From NCBI RefSeq assembly GCF_014836875.1, contig NZ_JACSQC010000008.1:107057-171056 (forward strand): 64,000 bases of DNA, written 5' to 3'. The notes beneath the pieces were generated by a model, which searched no databases, had not been told where the DNA came from, and saw nothing but the letters and a program-made list of their open reading frames with translations. The position numbers and the translations under genes were made by a program. Source of the DNA: Arthrobacter pullicola. Its GTDB lineage: Bacteria; Actinomycetota; Actinomycetes; Actinomycetales; Micrococcaceae. Positions 1 to 8,484 of this stretch are shown here, in pieces. Each line of letters starts with the position of its first letter. Position 1 is the first letter of the stretch.

Positions 1-623
1 TGGTATGGATCGCCCTGCTTGGGATCGAGCCCCACAAGGAAGGGGAATTCGGCGCCCGCCGCCACGGCTGCCTTGCCGTTGGCGATGACCTCGTCCATGG
101 TCGCGGCCGGAACAGGTGCCAGGTCGGTGTTGCGCAGCAGGCCTATGTTCTCGATGGAGTACGGCACGCCGTAGGTATTGCCCTCATAGGTCATGGCCTG
201 CACGGCGGCCTCCTGGAACTGTCCGGCTTTATCGCCCAGTTCGACGGGTGCGACCACGCCGTTCTGGACGAACTTGCCCAGCCAGTCGTGCGGGCCGACG
301 ATCAGGTCCGGGCCCTTGCCACTGGGAACCTGGGTGATGAAGTCGTCGGATACCTGCTGGAAGTCCTTGGTGACCAGTTTGACTTCGATGCCGGTGTCTT
401 CCTTGAACTTGGCAGCGACGTCGGTCAGTGCGGGTGAGCGTTCGGCATCTACCCACATGGTCAGGGTGGTGGCTCCGCTGGAGGCCTGGTCGCTGGGTTC
501 CGCGGACTCACCGGCGTCGGAACCGCCGCAGGCGCTGAGGACCAGGGCTGCGGCGACCGACGCGGCACCGAGAGTAAAGGTACGCCGGCCAAACGCCGGC
601 GTACCCGTTGTGCGCACCTTCAT
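1..623 (-). CDS. Sugar ABC transporter substrate-binding lipoprotein (MalE-like), 3' part outside window
   Basis: Only the first 207 codons are present; the gene runs off the left edge. Translation gives a lipoprotein leader with an RRT-type basic start, a hydrophobic stretch and the lipobox LSAC with Cys at residue 32. The mature part reads LTMWVD, then PDLIVGPHDWLGKFVQ and GVPYSIENIGLLRNTDL, which are typical of maltose/maltodextrin-binding proteins of the MalE family. The ATG at 623 is chosen because AGAGG lies about 8 bases upstream and the signal peptide follows directly. It would capture maltodextrins outside the membrane for an importer whose permeases should lie beyond position 1. It is divergent from the alpha-glucosidase at 904, and the shared gap holds LacI-type operator-like sites, so joint control by the LacI protein at 2634 is likely. 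The sugar specificity is inferred from the neighbours. Confidence 0.88.
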   Translation of the reverse strand, partial: MKVRTTGTPAFGRRTFTLGAASVAAALVLSACGGSDAGESAEPSDQASSGATTLTMWVDAERSPALTDVAAKFKEDTGIEVKLVTKDFQQVSDDFITQVPSGKGPDLIVGPHDWLGKFVQNGVVAPVELGDKAGQFQEAAVQAMTYEGNTYGVPYSIENIGLLRNTDLAPVPAATMDEVIANGKAAVAAGAEFPFLVGLDPKQGDPY

Positions 624-725
624 TGGTGTACCTCTTCTGTGGTTTAGGTCTGGGATGAAAGCCCTTGCGGGCCGGGGAAATGCTGTTTGCCTGCCCGGGG
701 ACCGGACGTCGGCATGGGAGAAAGT

Positions 726-737
726 GTAAGCGCGTGC
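726..737. promoter_or_regulatory. LacI-family operator-like site, malE side
   Basis: GTAAGCGCGTGC matches the LacI/MalR-type consensus GCAANCGNTTGC at all but two defined positions, and it is flanked by TGT/ACA symmetry. It lies about 100 bases upstream of the malE-like start on the opposite strand. It is a weaker match than the site at 858, so it is offered only as a candidate second operator in the divergent region. Confidence 0.4.
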
Positions 738-857
738 ACACTGTGCGTCTAGTCACAGCCCAAATCGATGTTGATGAACCGCTTGCCAGGCGACTCTCGA
801 AGCAACTTTGCAGACAGGAACGGAAATGCCGAGTCCCGACACACCACAAAACTCTGC

Positions 858-896
858 GCAAGCGTTTGCATTTTGGCTCGCGGTGTCCCTTAGGAT
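858..896 (+). promoter_or_regulatory. LacI-type operator overlapping the alpha-glucosidase promoter
   Basis: GCAAGCGTTTGC at 858-869 fits the LacI-family consensus GCAANCGNTTGC at every defined base. It overlaps a possible -35 (TTGCAT, 866-871), and a possible -10 (TAGGAT) lies at 891-896. The 19-base spacing is long. If this -10 is used, transcription would begin at or next to the ATG at 904, so the alpha-glucosidase message would be leaderless, which agrees with the lack of a ribosome binding site. Binding by the LacI protein encoded at 2634 is inferred from position. Confidence 0.6.
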
Positions 897-903
897 GCAA
901 GGC

Positions 904-2628
904 ATGCTTAGCTCCGTCGCTGCCCCGTCCGCACTGCTGCCGGGAGCCTCCCCTGTTCCCGTCCATGAGGCTTCCGCTGAACGTGACCGCCAATGGTGGC
1001 GTTCCTCGGTGATATACCAGATCTACCCCCGTTCCTTCCGCGATCTGCACGGCGACGGCATCGGCGACCTGCCCGGCATCACCGCCGAAATCCCCGCCCT
1101 CGCCGAACTGGACATCGACGCGATCTGGCTTTCCCCCTTCTACAAATCCCCGCAGAAAGACGCCGGCTACGACGTTGCCGACTACTGCTCCGTAGACCCC
1201 ATCTTCGGCACCCTCGAAGACTTCGACGCCCTGGTCGCCACCGCCAAGAAACACGGGATCCGCGTGATCGTTGACCTGGTCCCCAACCACTGCTCCGACC
1301 AGCACGCCCTCTTCCAGGCCGCCCTCGCCGCACCGGAGAACTCCCCCGCCCGGGACATGTTCATCTTCCGCGACGGCACCGGCGAAAACGGCGAAAACCC
1401 GCCGAACAACTGGCAGTCCCACTTCGGCGGCCCCGCCTGGACCCGCATCACCAACCCCGACGGCACCCCCGGCCAGTGGTACCTGCACCTCTTCGACTCC
1501 ACCCAGCCCGACTTCAACTGGGACAACCCCGCCGTCCACCAGGAATTCGAACGGATCCTGCGCTTCTGGCTCGACCGCGGCGTCGGCGGCTTCCGCGTCG
1601 ACGTCGCCCACGCCCTGATCAAGAAGTCCGGCCTCCCGGACTGGGGCGGCCGCGCCGACGGCGCCTCCATCGAAGGCTTCCCCGGCCACGAGGCACCCAT
1701 GTTCGGCCAGGCCGGAATCCACGACATCTACCGGTCCTGGCGGAAAATCCTGGAGGACTACGACGGCGACCGCGTGCTCTGCGCCGAAGCGACCATCGAC
1801 CCGCTGGACCGGCTCACCGACTGGGTCCGGTCCGACGAAATGCACCAGGCCTTCAATTTCGCCTACCTCCACCACCCCTGGGACGCCGGGGATCTGCGCA
1901 GCACCATCGAAGCCTCGCTGAAGGCATTCGATAAGGTCGGTGCCCCCACCACCTGGGTGCTCTCCAACCACGACGTCGTCCGCCACGTCTCCCGCTTCGG
2001 GCTTACCGGCGGTCATGCCCGCTCCGGCGACGGCCTCGGTCCGGAGGACAACCAGCCCGACCATGTGCTCGGCCAGGCCCGGGCCCGGGCAGCAAGCCTG
2101 CTGATGCTCGGCCTGCCCGGCGGCGTCTATCTCTATCAGGGCGAGGAACTCGGCCTGCCCGACCACACTGCACTGGACCATGGCCACCGGCAGGACCCGA
2201 CGTTCCACCGGACCAACGGCGAGCGGTTGGGCCGGGACGGCTGCCGGGTGCCGCTGCCCTGGACGGCGGATGCGCCGTCGTTCGGGTTCAGCAGCACCGG
2301 AAAAGCCTGGCTCCCCCAGCCCGAAGAGTGGCGCGGACTCGCGCGCAACCTGCAGGCCCTGGAGCCGGCGTCGACCCTTAGCCTGTACCGGACGGCCCTG
2401 CGGCTGCGGCGGGAGCTCTCCCTCGGTCACGGCTCGCTCGCGTGGTGGCCGGAATACGACGCCGAAGGCGTTGTCGCCTTCCTGAACAACGGGGTGCTGG
2501 TGGTGATGAACATGGGTACCTCTTCCGTGGAACTCCCGGCCGGAGAACTGCTGGTGAGCAGCGCGCCGGAAGCAGGCAGGGATGGTTTCCTGGCTCCGGA
2601 CACCGCCGTGTGGCTTCGGTTAGCCTGA
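904..2628 (+). CDS. GH13 alpha-glucosidase, copy 1
   Basis: A 574-residue glycoside hydrolase family 13 enzyme expected to release glucose from maltose or isomaltose-type oligosaccharides in the cytoplasm. The four family blocks are visible: DLVPNHCSD; GFRVDVAHA with the nucleophile Asp near residue 233; CAEATID with acid/base Glu near 295; and LSNHDVVRH with Asp near 357. No signal peptide is seen. The ATG at 904 is preferred over in-frame starts upstream because those would lie inside the operator and promoter, and the length then equals that of the second copy at 59962. Residues from about 20 to 360 are almost identical to that copy, including silent sites, whereas the last third differs clearly. 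The LacI gene follows at once and the divergent MalE-like protein supplies substrate, so a small regulated sugar unit is likely. Confidence 0.9.
   Translation: MLSSVAAPSALLPGASPVPVHEASAERDRQWWRSSVIYQIYPRSFRDLHGDGIGDLPGITAEIPALAELDIDAIWLSPFYKSPQKDAGYDVADYCSVDPIFGTLEDFDALVATAKKHGIRVIVDLVPNHCSDQHALFQAALAAPENSPARDMFIFRDGTGENGENPPNNWQSHFGGPAWTRITNPDGTPGQWYLHLFDSTQPDFNWDNPAVHQEFERILRFWLDRGVGGFRVDVAHALIKKSGLPDWGGRADGASIEGFPGHEAPMFGQAGIHDIYRSWRKILEDYDGDRVLCAEATIDPLDRLTDWVRSDEMHQAFNFAYLHHPWDAGDLRSTIEASLKAFDKVGAPTTWVLSNHDVVRHVSRFGLTGGHARSGDGLGPEDNQPDHVLGQARARAASLLMLGLPGGVYLYQGEELGLPDHTALDHGHRQDPTFHRTNGERLGRDGCRVPLPWTADAPSFGFSSTGKAWLPQPEEWRGLARNLQALEPASTLSLYRTALRLRRELSLGHGSLAWWPEYDAEGVVAFLNNGVLVVMNMGTSSVELPAGELLVSSAPEAGRDGFLAPDTAVWLRLA
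1510..1856 (+). repeat. 347-base perfect repeat, copy 1 (within alpha-glucosidase)
   Basis: By direct reading this stretch is identical base for base to 60568-60914, at a constant offset of 59058. It is bounded by single silent differences at 1509 and 1857. High but imperfect identity continues upstream to about 961 and downstream to about 2000. The copies are in direct orientation. Confidence 0.9.
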
Positions 2629-2633
2629 ACAGC

Positions 2634-3677
2634 GTGGAACGGAACGCCCGCGGGGCAGGTATCAAGGAAGTGGCTGCCCTGGCAGGGGTCTCGGCGGCGA
2701 CTGTTTCGCGGGCGCTCAGCGGAAACGGGAGGGTTTCGGAGGCCACGCGCCGCAAGGTCCAGGAAGCGGCAGACGAGCTTGGATTTGTCATTTCCTATAA
2801 CGCCTCGTCCCTCGCGTCAGGGCGCAGCCGGAACATCGGCATTGTCATCCCCACGGTCGGGCGCTGGTATTTCTCGCAGGTCCTTGAAGGAGCAGCATCA
2901 GCGCTGATCGAGGCCGGCTATGACCTCACGCTCTACAACACCAGTGACGGACCTGGTCACCGTGAGAGCGTCCTGAAGGAGATGCTGCGCCGCAAACGGC
3001 TCGATGCCGTCATTACGGTGGCCCTGCGCCTGACCGATGAGGAACTTGGGCAGCTGCGGGAGGTCGGCAAACCAATCGTGGCCATCGGCGGGCCGCTGCC
3101 AGAGACACCAACCATCCGTGTCGATGAATTCAGCATCTCGGCGCTGGCGACACGGCACCTCATTTCCCTCGGCCACACCCGGATCGCGCACATTGGCGGC
3201 GGTGAAGAACTCGAACGCGACTTCGGGCTGGGCAGCACCAGGCAGGACGGCTATCTGCAGGCCATGTCCGAAGCCGGGCTGGCAGTGGATCCGCGCTGGC
3301 TCAGCAGTTCCGAATTCAGCGTCGCCGGAGGATTCGCCGCAGCGAAGCGCCTGCTGGCCGATCCTGCCAGCCGGATCACCGGAATCTTCTGCGCCGCAGA
3401 CGAGATTGCCGTTGGCTCCATCCTGGCCGCACGCGAGCTTGGCCTTCGGGTTCCCGAAGACGTCTCGGTGATCGGCATCGACGGACATGAACTCTCCGCG
3501 GTTTTTGGGCTGACCACCATCAGCCAGGATCCGGCCGGCCAGGGCGCCGCCGCCGTCGGTGCTGTCCTGTCCCTGCTGCAGAACCACCCGGTTCCGGAGG
3601 ATCTGCTGCATGGGTTCTACCCCACGGAATTCGTGGTGCGCTCCAGCACCGCGGTGCCTTCAACCCTCCGGGCCTGA
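2634..3677 (+). CDS. LacI-family transcriptional regulator
   Basis: A repressor of about 347 residues. The N-terminal helix-turn-helix reads IKEVAALAGVSAATVSRAL, followed by the hinge region. A periplasmic-binding-like effector domain then begins at NIGIVIPTVGRWYFSQVLEG and ends with VSVIGIDGHELSAVFGLTTI, as in sugar-responsive LacI proteins. The GTG at 2634 places the helix-turn-helix within the first ten residues; GTG 2610, overlapping the end of the alpha-glucosidase, is an alternative. No clear ribosome binding site precedes either, consistent with translation coupled to the upstream gene. It is most likely the local repressor acting at the site at 858 and perhaps at 726. The inducer is not readable from sequence. 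Confidence 0.88.
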   Translation: MERNARGAGIKEVAALAGVSAATVSRALSGNGRVSEATRRKVQEAADELGFVISYNASSLASGRSRNIGIVIPTVGRWYFSQVLEGAASALIEAGYDLTLYNTSDGPGHRESVLKEMLRRKRLDAVITVALRLTDEELGQLREVGKPIVAIGGPLPETPTIRVDEFSISALATRHLISLGHTRIAHIGGGEELERDFGLGSTRQDGYLQAMSEAGLAVDPRWLSSSEFSVAGGFAAAKRLLADPASRITGIFCAADEIAVGSILAARELGLRVPEDVSVIGIDGHELSAVFGLTTISQDPAGQGAAAVGAVLSLLQNHPVPEDLLHGFYPTEFVVRSSTAVPSTLRA

Positions 3678-3770
3678 AAACCACCAATCGATGTGGAAAC
3701 CCGGGCCCGGCAGGCGGTATGACCGCGTAGCCCGGCCGGAGTGTCTACCCCTCCCGGCACAGAAAGACTG

Positions 3771-3803
3771 GCTGCGGCCCCGCCAGGACGGCAGGGCCGC
3801 AGC
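3771..3803. terminator. Hairpin terminator between convergent genes
   Basis: GCTGCGGCCC at 3771-3780 pairs perfectly with GGGCCGCAGC at 3794-3803 across a 13-base loop. It lies between the convergent LacI and phosphoesterase genes, so it could serve both. There is no long T-run. Confidence 0.55.
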
Positions 3804-3845
3804 TAATCGTTCACATCGCGGGTTCAGTCCGCTGCGGCGCGGCCG

Positions 3846-6800
3846 CTACAGTCCGGAGGGAAATCCTCTCCGCCGGGCGATGAGGAGCCCCGCCCCGGCG
3901 AGCAGGACGACCGCCGCCGCGCCAAGGGCCAGGGCTCCGAGGTTCAGCCCGCCGGAGCTGTCGGCCCGCTCCTCTTCAGCCTGCAAACTGCCGGAACCGG
4001 TTTCCGTGGTGGACGGGTCCCGCGGCGCTGCGGACGGCTTCCCTGCGGGGGCCTTCTCCTCGGGTTCCCCGGCAGATTCCTCCTCGGCACCGGTTTCTTC
4101 GCCGCTGTCCCCGCCCGCCGGTGCGAAGAGGTTGGGGAGGAGCGTACCGGCAGGCCACACAGGATAGCTGCGTTGACTCGGCACCGGCTGGGGTGCGGCG
4201 GCGCCGGGCAGGATCACTCCCGCTCCCGGTCCGGTGGGACCCGGAACCGCGGGAGCAGACGGGGCCGGCGTGGGCTCCGGGTCCCGGGTGGGACTCGGAT
4301 CCGGGGCCGGGGTGGTGGGCTCCGGGTTGGGTTCCGGAGTGGGAGTGGGATCCGGTTCCTGGCCGGCATCTCCCGTTCCCGTCAGCACCCGGGGAACGGA
4401 GCGGACCATGTTGCCGCTGGGGTCGGCGGCCTCAACAAACCACAAACGGTCCGCCGCGGCAGGCTCAAACTTCACCGAGTGCTGCTTGCCGGATTCGAGC
4501 TGCACTGTTTCCAGCACGGACCCGGCACCCGTGAGCGCCCAGGTTCCGGTGGAAAGGGTGGTGCTGCGCAGCAGCGACACGGCGGCTACGAACTCGTCGT
4601 CCGAAGCGTCGTAGCGGGCGGCATCCCCCCGGAAGGCAGGCTCGTCATACTTCCAGGCTTCGAAGGAATCCAGCGTCGGCGAGTACGCGTTGACGGCCAT
4701 CAGCCCGGCGTCGAGGTCGAACTGCAGCAGCCGCTGGAAACCGGTGTCCCGGTCCAGCAGATCACTGCGGGTGGCGGCCGGGTCCTCGAGCAGGGTGGAG
4801 CGGTACCCCTGGTAGTCGGCCAGCATCTCCACGACCGTGCGGCCGGTGGCACCAACGTTCGAGATCGCGTAGGTCTGGTTCGCGACGTCGGTGGCATCCA
4901 CCTGCCCGCCCGTCACCGGATCGGCGTAGTTGGTCACGGTTCCGTGGAAGTGGCCGCCGAGCACCAGGAACACGTTGTCATTGGGCGCGACCACCGTATT
5001 CCAGAGTTCCTCTCCGGTAGCCGTGTACCGAAGATCGATGTTGTCGCGGACAGCGCTGGTGTGGATGTAGGAGTGCGTGGCCAGGATGACGTTGTGGTCC
5101 GGGTGGGCTGCTGCCTGCTGCGCGGCCCAGGCCATCTGCTCGTCCGAGGAACGGTAGGGCAGATTGATCACCAGGAAATCCACGCCGCCGGCGGAGAAGT
5201 AATCGGTGTGGGCGGAGTTGTCTCCCGCTGCCCAGGCCTCGCCGTACCAGTCCTTACCTTCATACATGCTGACCGGGAAGTACTCGTTGTACTTGTCGTT
5301 GTTGTGCCCCCACATATTGTCGTGGTTGCCCGGCAGCACACCGTTGGGCACATTGGCATCGTTGAGCAGTCCCATGATGTCCTGGGCGGACTGGAACTCG
5401 CGGTTGGCGCGTTCGGCGGAGTTATTGCCGTTGATCCAGTTTTCGATGATGTCCCCGGTGAGCGAGTTGTACTCGATCTTGCGGGCGTCAGCATTGGCCA
5501 CCACCCAGCTGGTCATCCGGCGGAAAACATCGCGGAAGCCCTCGGAGTAGAACTGGGTGTCGGTCATGTGGTTCACGGCAAAGTCGTACTGGCTCGGGTC
5601 GGCGAAGGCCTGGTCGGTGACCCCGCCTTCCTCGAGGAGGCCGCCGGTGGTCCGCGGACCGTCGATCACCAGGACGTCCGCTGTTCCACCGGCCAGGGCC
5701 GCGGCCGGCAGCGGGGCGGTCAGGGTGATGTTCCCGTCGGCGCTCGGAACGGCCGCGTCCAGGGCCTCCCATGCTGTACCCGTCCAGGCGAGCAGCTGGA
5801 TTTCGTTGCGCGGCTCCGTGGTGCCGCTCCACACGAACTCCGCAGCGGCGTCGTCCACTGGGATTTCGAAGCGCTGGAACGGGAAACCCGTTGCCGTGCC
5901 GGGGGTTTCCAGTCCACGGGCGTCGGGAAGGACCTGTTCGCCTTCGATCTGGAGGGAGAGCGGAACGGGAAGGCTGCTGATGCCCGCGCGGACCACCGCT
6001 TTATCAGTGCCGAGGACCGGAGCCACCCGGGTGCTGACCTCCAGCTGGCCTCCGTCAGCATCGGAGACGCTGATTTCCGCGGCCAGGCTGTTTCCCTCAC
6101 CGCCCGAAACCGCGGGAGTGCCGGGGACGGAGTTCGCGGGCAGGGAAACAGGATCCAGTTCGCCCGGCAGCGGAAGTGCGGGGTCGACGTACACGGCGTC
6201 CTGCAGGACACCCGGCGTGCGGGAAGCCATGGCGTAGTCGTTTTCGTTGTCCCCGGTGTGCCGGGCGCGGGTAACGCTCCCGCCTTCCTCAAATTTGGTG
6301 TAGTTGCGCACTTCCTCGCCCTGGCGGCACGGGGTGTAGGCATTAACGCCCAGATCGTAGACGGCGACGGCGTCGACCCGGGCGCCGTCGGGGTCGGTGA
6401 GGTACATGCCGTAGCCATCGGCCTGGTTCAAGCCGGTGGCGTAGGTTGCCTGGGCCGCTGCGCGCAGCTCCGCCGGGGCGCTGGCGGGTGCCATCAGGTA
6501 GGTCTGGCCCGGGTGCAGCACCACGTCACCGAGGTCCGCCACCTGCGCCTCAGCCCCGAGGCCCGGCTGGCCGGTGCCGTAGCAGCGGTGGGCGGAGAAA
6601 CCCGAGAGGTTGACCGGAGCCGAACCATAGTTGGCAATCTCAACGAATTCGTCGTTGCTGCCTTGCGGACCTGCGGCCGTCAGTTCGCTGAACGCCACAT
6701 CGGTGTACTCCGAGACCGAGGCCGTCTCCAGCACGGCACCGGGGTCGTGCGTTCCCGGGGTCCGGGCGGTGGTGACGGCAAAGTCCACGGCGTTGTTCCC

Positions 6801-7922
6801 GGTGTCAGAGACCCGGTGGTACACCTCGTTGTCGAAGGCATTCAGTTTCTGCTCCACCGGCGCACCCGTGGTGCAGGAACTGTTGCGGTTGTCGTAGGCA
6901 CCCACACCGTCGACGATCTCGTCGTCAGCGGTCAGCAGCATAGCGCCGAAGTCCCTCCAGTGCATGCCGGTGGCGTACGTAGCGTCCGCCTGGTCCCGGT
7001 ATGCGCCGGCTGCATGCGCAAAGAGGAAGCTCGCCCCGGGCTGGACAACGGACCCGGAAGCAACCGCGCCTACCTGCAGGTACTGCGTGCCGTTCTCGCC
7101 GCAGCGGAAGAGCTGGTAGCCGGACATATCCACGGGGGCGTCGCCGAGGTTGGTAACTTCGACGTATTGGTCCGAGGTGGAGGCGGAGCCGCTGTTGGTC
7201 AGCTCCGTGACGCGCAGGCCGTTGCCGGCGCTTTTAACAGTGGAGGCCGTTGCGTTCGGAGCGTCCACGGTGCGGGTGGCGATCACCCAGTCCTGCTCCA
7301 GATCGCCGGTGTTTGAAACCCGCTGATGGGACTCGTCGAGGCGGTGCTGCAGGGAACGGTGCAGCCACTTTCCGTCCAGCTCACAGTCGGTGGCGACGTC
7401 GGGATGGTAGAAACCCACAGCGTCCACCCGCTGGCCGCCGGCGTCCTCCAGGAAGGCGCCGAATCCGAAGTCATGCAGGCTGGTGCCATAGAAGGCATCG
7501 GCGGTGTACCCGGAGGTATCCCTGGCCGCGGTGAACTGGTCTCCGGGCGAGAGGACGGTGCCGTCCGGAATCACTGCCTGCGGGCCGTAGCCGCCGCCGG
7601 TCTGCCCGCAGCGGAAGATCTTCCAACCCGAGATGTCCATCGGGCCGCTGCCGTAGTTGGTGATCTCAATGAAGTTCCTGGCCGCAGCCCGGTTGGACTG
7701 GGGGTTGGCACCCGCCCCGCCGTTGGCCACCTCGCTAATCAGCACGTCCGAACCTGGCTGGACGTCGAAGCGCAGGGGCAGCGCCGCTTGGGCAGGCATC
7801 ACGGCTCCGAGCCCGAGCACTGACGCCAGGAGCGCGGCACCCGCAGCGCGTGCGGCTAATCGCTGGGAGCGGTGGCGGGATGACCCTGCATCCCGGGTGC
7901 TCGCTTGTCTTTGGGGTAACAC
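3846..7922 (-). CDS. Secreted lamin-tail domain / calcineurin-like phosphoesterase surface protein
   Basis: A 1358-residue exported protein. Residues 1-47 form a long signal peptide ending in MPAQA. Three lamin-tail-like repeats follow before about residue 600, each with the pattern NFIEITNYGSGPMDISGW or a close variant (EFVEIANYGSAPVNLSGF) and a conserved RCG/RCY segment. A metallophosphoesterase domain spans about 780-1010, with the ordered motifs HMTDTQ, TGDIIENW, GNHDN, ATHSY and GGHFHG, which supply the usual two-metal ligands. A Pro/Thr/Glu-rich spacer (about 1185-1245) and a C-terminal transmembrane segment with RRR anchor follow; no LPXTG is seen. The GTG start is supported by AAAGG 9 bases upstream. 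It probably acts outside the cell on a phosphoester such as a nucleotide or nucleic acid, but the substrate is unknown. It is monocistronic. Confidence 0.85.
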   Translation of the reverse strand: MLPQRQASTRDAGSSRHRSQRLAARAAGAALLASVLGLGAVMPAQAALPLRFDVQPGSDVLISEVANGGAGANPQSNRAAARNFIEITNYGSGPMDISGWKIFRCGQTGGGYGPQAVIPDGTVLSPGDQFTAARDTSGYTADAFYGTSLHDFGFGAFLEDAGGQRVDAVGFYHPDVATDCELDGKWLHRSLQHRLDESHQRVSNTGDLEQDWVIATRTVDAPNATASTVKSAGNGLRVTELTNSGSASTSDQYVEVTNLGDAPVDMSGYQLFRCGENGTQYLQVGAVASGSVVQPGASFLFAHAAGAYRDQADATYATGMHWRDFGAMLLTADDEIVDGVGAYDNRNSSCTTGAPVEQKLNAFDNEVYHRVSDTGNNAVDFAVTTARTPGTHDPGAVLETASVSEYTDVAFSELTAAGPQGSNDEFVEIANYGSAPVNLSGFSAHRCYGTGQPGLGAEAQVADLGDVVLHPGQTYLMAPASAPAELRAAAQATYATGLNQADGYGMYLTDPDGARVDAVAVYDLGVNAYTPCRQGEEVRNYTKFEEGGSVTRARHTGDNENDYAMASRTPGVLQDAVYVDPALPLPGELDPVSLPANSVPGTPAVSGGEGNSLAAEISVSDADGGQLEVSTRVAPVLGTDKAVVRAGISSLPVPLSLQIEGEQVLPDARGLETPGTATGFPFQRFEIPVDDAAAEFVWSGTTEPRNEIQLLAWTGTAWEALDAAVPSADGNITLTAPLPAAALAGGTADVLVIDGPRTTGGLLEEGGVTDQAFADPSQYDFAVNHMTDTQFYSEGFRDVFRRMTSWVVANADARKIEYNSLTGDIIENWINGNNSAERANREFQSAQDIMGLLNDANVPNGVLPGNHDNMWGHNNDKYNEYFPVSMYEGKDWYGEAWAAGDNSAHTDYFSAGGVDFLVINLPYRSSDEQMAWAAQQAAAHPDHNVILATHSYIHTSAVRDNIDLRYTATGEELWNTVVAPNDNVFLVLGGHFHGTVTNYADPVTGGQVDATDVANQTYAISNVGATGRTVVEMLADYQGYRSTLLEDPAATRSDLLDRDTGFQRLLQFDLDAGLMAVNAYSPTLDSFEAWKYDEPAFRGDAARYDASDDEFVAAVSLLRSTTLSTGTWALTGAGSVLETVQLESGKQHSVKFEPAAADRLWFVEAADPSGNMVRSVPRVLTGTGDAGQEPDPTPTPEPNPEPTTPAPDPSPTRDPEPTPAPSAPAVPGPTGPGAGVILPGAAAPQPVPSQRSYPVWPAGTLLPNLFAPAGGDSGEETGAEEESAGEPEEKAPAGKPSAAPRDPSTTETGSGSLQAEEERADSSGGLNLGALALGAAAVVLLAGAGLLIARRRGFPSGL

Positions 7923-8112
7923 GTTGTGTGGCCTTTCACTGGAGCCCGGCGCGGCGCCTCGGCGTGCCCGGCTGGGGAGGTAGACAGGCCGAGTGTCCCC
8001 ATCCCAAATGGACGCCGGGTGAACGGAGCGAAAAGTGTTACGCGCGTCTGCCCGGCTGGATAGGATGGCGGTGCCGGGCTTCCGGCAACTCAGGGGGAAT
8101 GAAGGATCATCA

Positions 8113-8484
8113 ATGCTGGTGTTTCTATGGGTGGCAGAGATCGTTATGGCACTGCTCTACTTTGGCTTGGGCGCGATGCGCCTGGTTCAGCCGTATTCGA
8201 AACTGGTCCGGGTGCTTCGCTGGCCGGCCGATTTCCCGGCCTGGGCGGTCAAGCTCATTGGCGTCGCTGAAATCCTCGGAGCGATCGGCCTGCTGCTGCC
8301 GGCCGCCACGGACATCGCACCCATTCTCACCCCCATCGCTGCGTCCGCCCTGGCAGTCATGATGGCCGGCGCCGTCGTGGTCCACATCCGCCGGGGCGAG
8401 CGCCAGCGTGTGGCCCTGCCGGCGATCCTGCTGGTGGTAAACGTCTTCGTGGCGGTCGGCCGGTTCGGCCCCTATCCGGGATGA
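8113..8484 (+). CDS. DoxX-like small membrane protein
   Basis: A 123-residue protein with about four transmembrane helices, beginning MLVFLWVAEIVMALLYFGLG and ending in a short GPYPG tail. The layout, the size and the VKLIGVAEILGAIGLLLP segment fit the DoxX-like family, whose members are poorly characterised and sometimes linked to redox or thiosulfate metabolism. The ATG at 8113 is chosen because GAAGGA lies 8 bases upstream and the first helix begins at once; an open frame continues upstream to 8035 without a comparable site. It overlaps the next gene by four bases (ATGA), so the two are translationally coupled. Confidence 0.75.
   Translation: MLVFLWVAEIVMALLYFGLGAMRLVQPYSKLVRVLRWPADFPAWAVKLIGVAEILGAIGLLLPAATDIAPILTPIAASALAVMMAGAVVVHIRRGERQRVALPAILLVVNVFVAVGRFGPYPG

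Noticed and set aside
508..2430. Long minus-strand open frame over alpha-glucosidase copy 1
   Set aside because: Antisense shadow of the GH13 gene; the same shadow recurs over copy 2 (59995-61641) and translates to low-complexity Val/Gly-rich sequence.
4173..7316. Open frame of more than 1000 codons on the plus strand
   Set aside because: It is antisense to the lamin-tail/phosphoesterase gene, has no recognisable domain and arises from strong GC bias; the minus-strand gene has signal peptide, motifs and anchor.
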